From the NCBI GenBank assembly GCA_947377425.1, contig CANCFZ010000121.1, forward strand, positions 1-7,446: 7,446 nt of DNA, written 5' to 3'. Shown in pieces: positions 5,094-7,446 of the stretch. Made by a program: the position numbers and the translations under genes. The notes beneath the pieces are model-generated. The model ran no database searches, was not told where the DNA came from, and saw nothing but the letters and a program-made list of their open reading frames with translations. This DNA comes from Flavobacteriaceae bacterium. Lineage in GTDB: Bacteria; Bacteroidota; Bacteroidia; Flavobacteriales; Flavobacteriaceae. The stretch's first letter is position 1; every line of letters starts with the position of its first letter.

Positions 5094-5150
5094 TTTTTGA
5101 AATTGAAATTGATTTTTGAAGTTGAAGTTGATTTTTGAAATTGAAATTTA
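5094..5150. repeat. Three 19-bp tandem repeats just upstream of the ABC exporter operon
   Basis: Units at 5094-5112 (tttttgaaattgaaattga), 5113-5131 (tttttgaagttgaagttga) and 5132-5150 (tttttgaaattgaaattta) follow each other without a gap and end 9 bp before the ATPase start codon. The middle copy differs by two a-to-g changes, and the third differs at two bases near its end. Within each unit gaattg or gaagttg is itself a 6-bp near-repeat. The array occupies the place where the promoter and leader of the operon should be. gatttttg at 5111-5118 and 5130-5137 differs by one base from the TAnnTTTG -7 box, so copy number could affect expression (inference). Confidence 0.85.
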
Positions 5151-5159
5151 ATAAAATTT

Positions 5160-6080
5160 ATGAGTAATATCCTCGAAGTAAAAAATGTAGTGAAGCAATA
5201 CGGAGATTATACCGCGCTAAACGAAGTTTCTCTTTCTGTTCCTAAAGGCAGTATTTATGGACTTCTTGGTCCAAACGGTGCAGGAAAAACATCCTTAATT
5301 AGAATCATCAACCAAATTACAATGCCCGATAGTGGCGAAATTATTCTTGACGGAGCAATTCTTAAACCAGAAGACGTTCAGTATATTGGATATATGCCAG
5401 AAGAACGAGGGTTGTATAAATCAATGAAAGTAGGTGAACAATGTTTGTATTTAGCACAACTAAAAGGACTGTCGAAAAATGATGCCAAAATTCAATTGAA
5501 GTACTGGTTTGATAAATTAGAAATTCAAGGTTGGTGGAACAAAAAAATCCAAGAATTATCCAAAGGAATGGCGCAGAAAATACAGTTTGTGGTAACCGTT
5601 TTACACAAACCTAAATTGCTTATTCTTGACGAACCTTTTTCAGGATTTGATCCAGTGAATGCCAATTTAATTAAAGACGAAATCATAGAATTAAACAAAC
5701 AAGGAACATCTGTTATTTTTTCAACACACCGTATGGAAAGCGTAGAAGAAATGTGTGACTATATCGCGTTAATCCACAAATCAAATAAATTAATTGAAGG
5801 GAAATTGACTGATGTCAAAAAACAATTCAGAACAAATAGCTACGAAGTTGGGATTTTAAGCGATAATATCGAAAGTTTAATGTATGATTTAGCACAAAAA
5901 TTTACACTTACCCAAACCGATTTTAAATCGCTAAACGATGAATTAAAGCTAGAAATCAATTTAGGAACTACAACTCCAAATGAATTATTGAACACTTTAA
6001 TTTCAAGAGGACAAGTGACACATTTCATGGAAAAAATACCAAGTGTAAACGATATTTTCATTAAAACTGTAACTGAATAA
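5160..6080 (+). CDS. ABC transporter ATP-binding protein (NatA-like, DUF4162 C-terminus)
   Basis: This is the cytoplasmic ATPase of an ABC-2 type exporter. The nucleotide-binding domain (about 1-215) is complete: Walker A GPNGAGKTS (37-45), a PEERGLYKSMKVGEQ segment in the Q-loop region, the signature LSKGM (133-137, a variant of LSGGQ common in this subfamily), Walker B LLILDE (153-158), the D-loop SGFD (161-164) and the switch His190 in STHRM. Residues from about 220 to the end, finishing HFMEKIPSVNDIFIKTV, match the DUF4162 accessory domain. At 306 residues it has the family's usual length. Its stop codon overlaps the start codon of the permease by one base, which indicates translational coupling. 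The substrate cannot be read from the sequence. NatA of Bacillus, the best-known relative, works in sodium export, but assigning that here would be an over-reading. The gene starts right after the 19-bp repeat array. Confidence 0.94.
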   Translation: MSNILEVKNVVKQYGDYTALNEVSLSVPKGSIYGLLGPNGAGKTSLIRIINQITMPDSGEIILDGAILKPEDVQYIGYMPEERGLYKSMKVGEQCLYLAQLKGLSKNDAKIQLKYWFDKLEIQGWWNKKIQELSKGMAQKIQFVVTVLHKPKLLILDEPFSGFDPVNANLIKDEIIELNKQGTSVIFSTHRMESVEEMCDYIALIHKSNKLIEGKLTDVKKQFRTNSYEVGILSDNIESLMYDLAQKFTLTQTDFKSLNDELKLEINLGTTTPNELLNTLISRGQVTHFMEKIPSVNDIFIKTVTE

Positions 6081-7387
6081 TGAGTAAATTAACACTAATC
6101 ATAAAAAGAGAATTTATTGCCAAAGTACGCAATAAATCATTCATTGTAATGACTTTTTTGAGTCCATTATTATTTGTTGGAATTGCAGTTTTTGTTGGCT
6201 ATTTAAGTCAAATGAAAGCCGATTTAAAAACCATTGCAATCCATGATGAAACGGGAAGATTTGTAAATGAATTTAAAAGTGACGAAGAATATAAATACGT
6301 TAATTTATCAAAAGTTGATTTAAAAATTTTAAAAGATAGCATTGTAGGTGAAAGTTACGAAGGGCTTTTAGTAATTCCAAATGATACTAATAATGTATCG
6401 CTTCAAAAAAAGATTCAATACATATCCAATGATAGCCCAGGTGTTATGTTTGTTGAAGATTTAGAAGATATTATAGCTAAAAAAATCACATCCGAAAATT
6501 TCCAAAAGGTGGGTTTAGATACATTAAAAATTAACAAAGCTAAAGCAGATGTTTCCATAAATCTATCAAAAGCATCTGGCGAAACTGCACTTAAAGGATT
6601 AAATGAAATCAAAATCGGAATTGGTGGAGTCTTTGGATATTTGATAATGATGTTCATAATTATCTACGGAAATATGGTGATGCGAAGTGTTATTGAAGAA
6701 AAAACGTCGCGTATTATTGAAGTCATTATTTCATCTGTAAAGCCATTCCAATTAATGATGGGAAAAATCATCGGAACTTCATTGGCAGGAATTCTTCAAT
6801 TCCTAATTTGGGCAATCCTCGGAATGTCGGCAATGTTTATAATGTCATCTGTTTTTGGAGTTCAAATGGGAGCAACTTCTGGAGCACAAACCCAGCAAGC
6901 TATTCAAATGGCTCAAAAAGGAATGGGAAGCGAAATTCCAATGTATATCAAAGAATTATGGAATCTTCCAATTGCCACAATTTTAATTTCGTTCATCATT
7001 TATTTCATTGGCGGTTACTTTCTATACAGTTCATTCTATGCGTCAATTGGTGCTGCAGTTGATAACGAAACCGATTCGCAACAATTTCTTTTACCAATCA
7101 TAATGCCATTAATTCTGGGAGTTTATATTGGTTTTTTTACAGTGATGAACGATCCTCACGGAACCATCGCAACTGTTTTTTCAATGATTCCATTAACCTC
7201 GCCAATAGTTATGATGATGCGTATTCCTTTTGGTGTGCCATGGTGGCAAATTGCACTTTCAATGACAATTTTGTTTGGTACATTTCTAGGAGTTGTTTGG
7301 TTTGCAAGTAAAATCTACCGAGTTGGAATCCTAATGTATGGCAAAAAACCAACTTGGAAAGAACTTTATAAATGGCTTAAATATTAA
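6080..7387 (+). CDS. ABC-2 family transporter permease (NatB-like)
   Basis: This is the 435-residue membrane partner of the preceding ATPase, with which it shares one base (taatg). It has a cytoplasmic start (TLIIKREFIAKVRNKS) and a first membrane helix (about 22-45, MTFLSPLLFVGIAVFVGY). A large soluble domain of about 135 residues follows, probably extracytoplasmic. Then come five or six more helices, at about 183-202, 228-260 (a long or double span), 296-327, 336-355, 362-380 and 388-412. The ABC2_membrane_3 hallmark IEEKTSRIIEVIISSVKPFQLMMGK lies between the second and third spans and is the likely ATPase-coupling segment. The C-terminus ends with basic RVGILMYGKKPTWKELYKWLKY, well conserved in Bacteroidota homologues as I recall. 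With one ATPase and one permease, the exporter probably works as a homodimer of each. The substrate is unknown; sodium, drugs or lipid-like compounds are all possible. No terminator is visible in the 59 bp after it, so the operon may continue. Confidence 0.93.
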   Translation: MSKLTLIIKREFIAKVRNKSFIVMTFLSPLLFVGIAVFVGYLSQMKADLKTIAIHDETGRFVNEFKSDEEYKYVNLSKVDLKILKDSIVGESYEGLLVIPNDTNNVSLQKKIQYISNDSPGVMFVEDLEDIIAKKITSENFQKVGLDTLKINKAKADVSINLSKASGETALKGLNEIKIGIGGVFGYLIMMFIIIYGNMVMRSVIEEKTSRIIEVIISSVKPFQLMMGKIIGTSLAGILQFLIWAILGMSAMFIMSSVFGVQMGATSGAQTQQAIQMAQKGMGSEIPMYIKELWNLPIATILISFIIYFIGGYFLYSSFYASIGAAVDNETDSQQFLLPIIMPLILGVYIGFFTVMNDPHGTIATVFSMIPLTSPIVMMMRIPFGVPWWQIALSMTILFGTFLGVVWFASKIYRVGILMYGKKPTWKELYKWLKY

Positions 7388-7400
7388 GAAGCGAATGGCT

Positions 7401-7446
7401 CGGGCTTTATCAGTAATCCATATTCCTGCTTTCCGCGTTACACGGT
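7401..7446. repeat. Left part of a flavobacterial intergenic repeat, cut by the window edge
   Basis: The sequence after the permease contains cgggctttatcag (7401-7413) and ttcctgctttcc (7423-7434), followed by gcgttacacggt. The second word differs by one base from the left boundary of the element at 2781-2926 (ttcctgctgtcc at 2782-2793). I recall cgggcttt...tcctgctttccgc as a recurrent intergenic sequence in Flavobacterium genomes. The rest of the copy lies outside the window, so extent and structure cannot be judged. Confidence 0.45.

Noticed and set aside
6808..7062. 84-codon + strand open frame inside the permease gene
   Set aside because: It is a shifted reading of the permease membrane helices with atypical composition (rich in Asn, Ser and Trp) and no start signals.
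5160..7387. Calling the ABC pair a sodium exporter natAB
   Set aside because: The fold and gene order match NatAB-type exporters, but nothing in the sequence identifies sodium as substrate, so no gene symbols were given.

Overview
The window is AT-rich (GC is low at third codon positions). Its seven protein-coding regions all lie on the + strand. The protein families, the DnaJ variant with only two zinc-binding motifs, and a TAnnTTTG-type promoter box all point to a chromosomal fragment of a member of the Bacteroidota, most likely a Flavobacterium or close relative. There are no tRNA or rRNA genes, no CRISPR array, and no transposase or phage genes.

Layout. (1) Positions 2-697 hold the C-terminal half of a PspC-type envelope regulator whose 5' part lies outside the window. 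A DUF2807 (head GIN) lipoprotein follows 2 bp later at 700-1446 and ends at a strong hairpin terminator. (2) Positions 1447-1701 hold that terminator, two copies of a 21-bp direct repeat, a REP-like fragment and a -7 box. (3) Positions 1702-2607 encode a TIGR01777-family NAD(P)-binding epimerase-like protein with its own bidirectional terminator. (4) The 489-bp gap 2608-3096 contains a complex intergenic repeat and then the grpE promoter, which looks like a sigma-54 -24/-12 site overlapping a flavobacterial -33/-7 site. (5) grpE (3097-3699) and dnaJ (3753-4871) encode the nucleotide-exchange factor and J-protein that drive the DnaK cycle. A perfect 20-bp palindrome separates them. Two hairpins follow dnaJ. 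(6) After a 288-bp gap ending in three 19-bp tandem repeats come an ABC ATPase (5160-6080) and an ABC-2 permease (6080-7387). They overlap by one base and form one exporter. (7) The last 59 bp look like the start of another intergenic repeat.

Functional reading. Most of the window fits envelope and protein-stress maintenance: PspC/DUF2807 proteins, the DnaK co-chaperones and a NatAB-like exporter. The individual families are known, so I do not see a wholly new multi-gene system.

The most unusual signal is at the left edge. The minus strand of 1-108 reads as the transmembrane segment expected just upstream of the PspC C-terminal domain, in the wrong orientation. The two readings meet in a short sequence (94-108) that would be an inverted repeat in the intact gene. 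This suggests either an intragenic invertible segment that recodes or truncates the PspC protein, or a fold-back assembly artefact at a contig end. The window alone cannot separate these.
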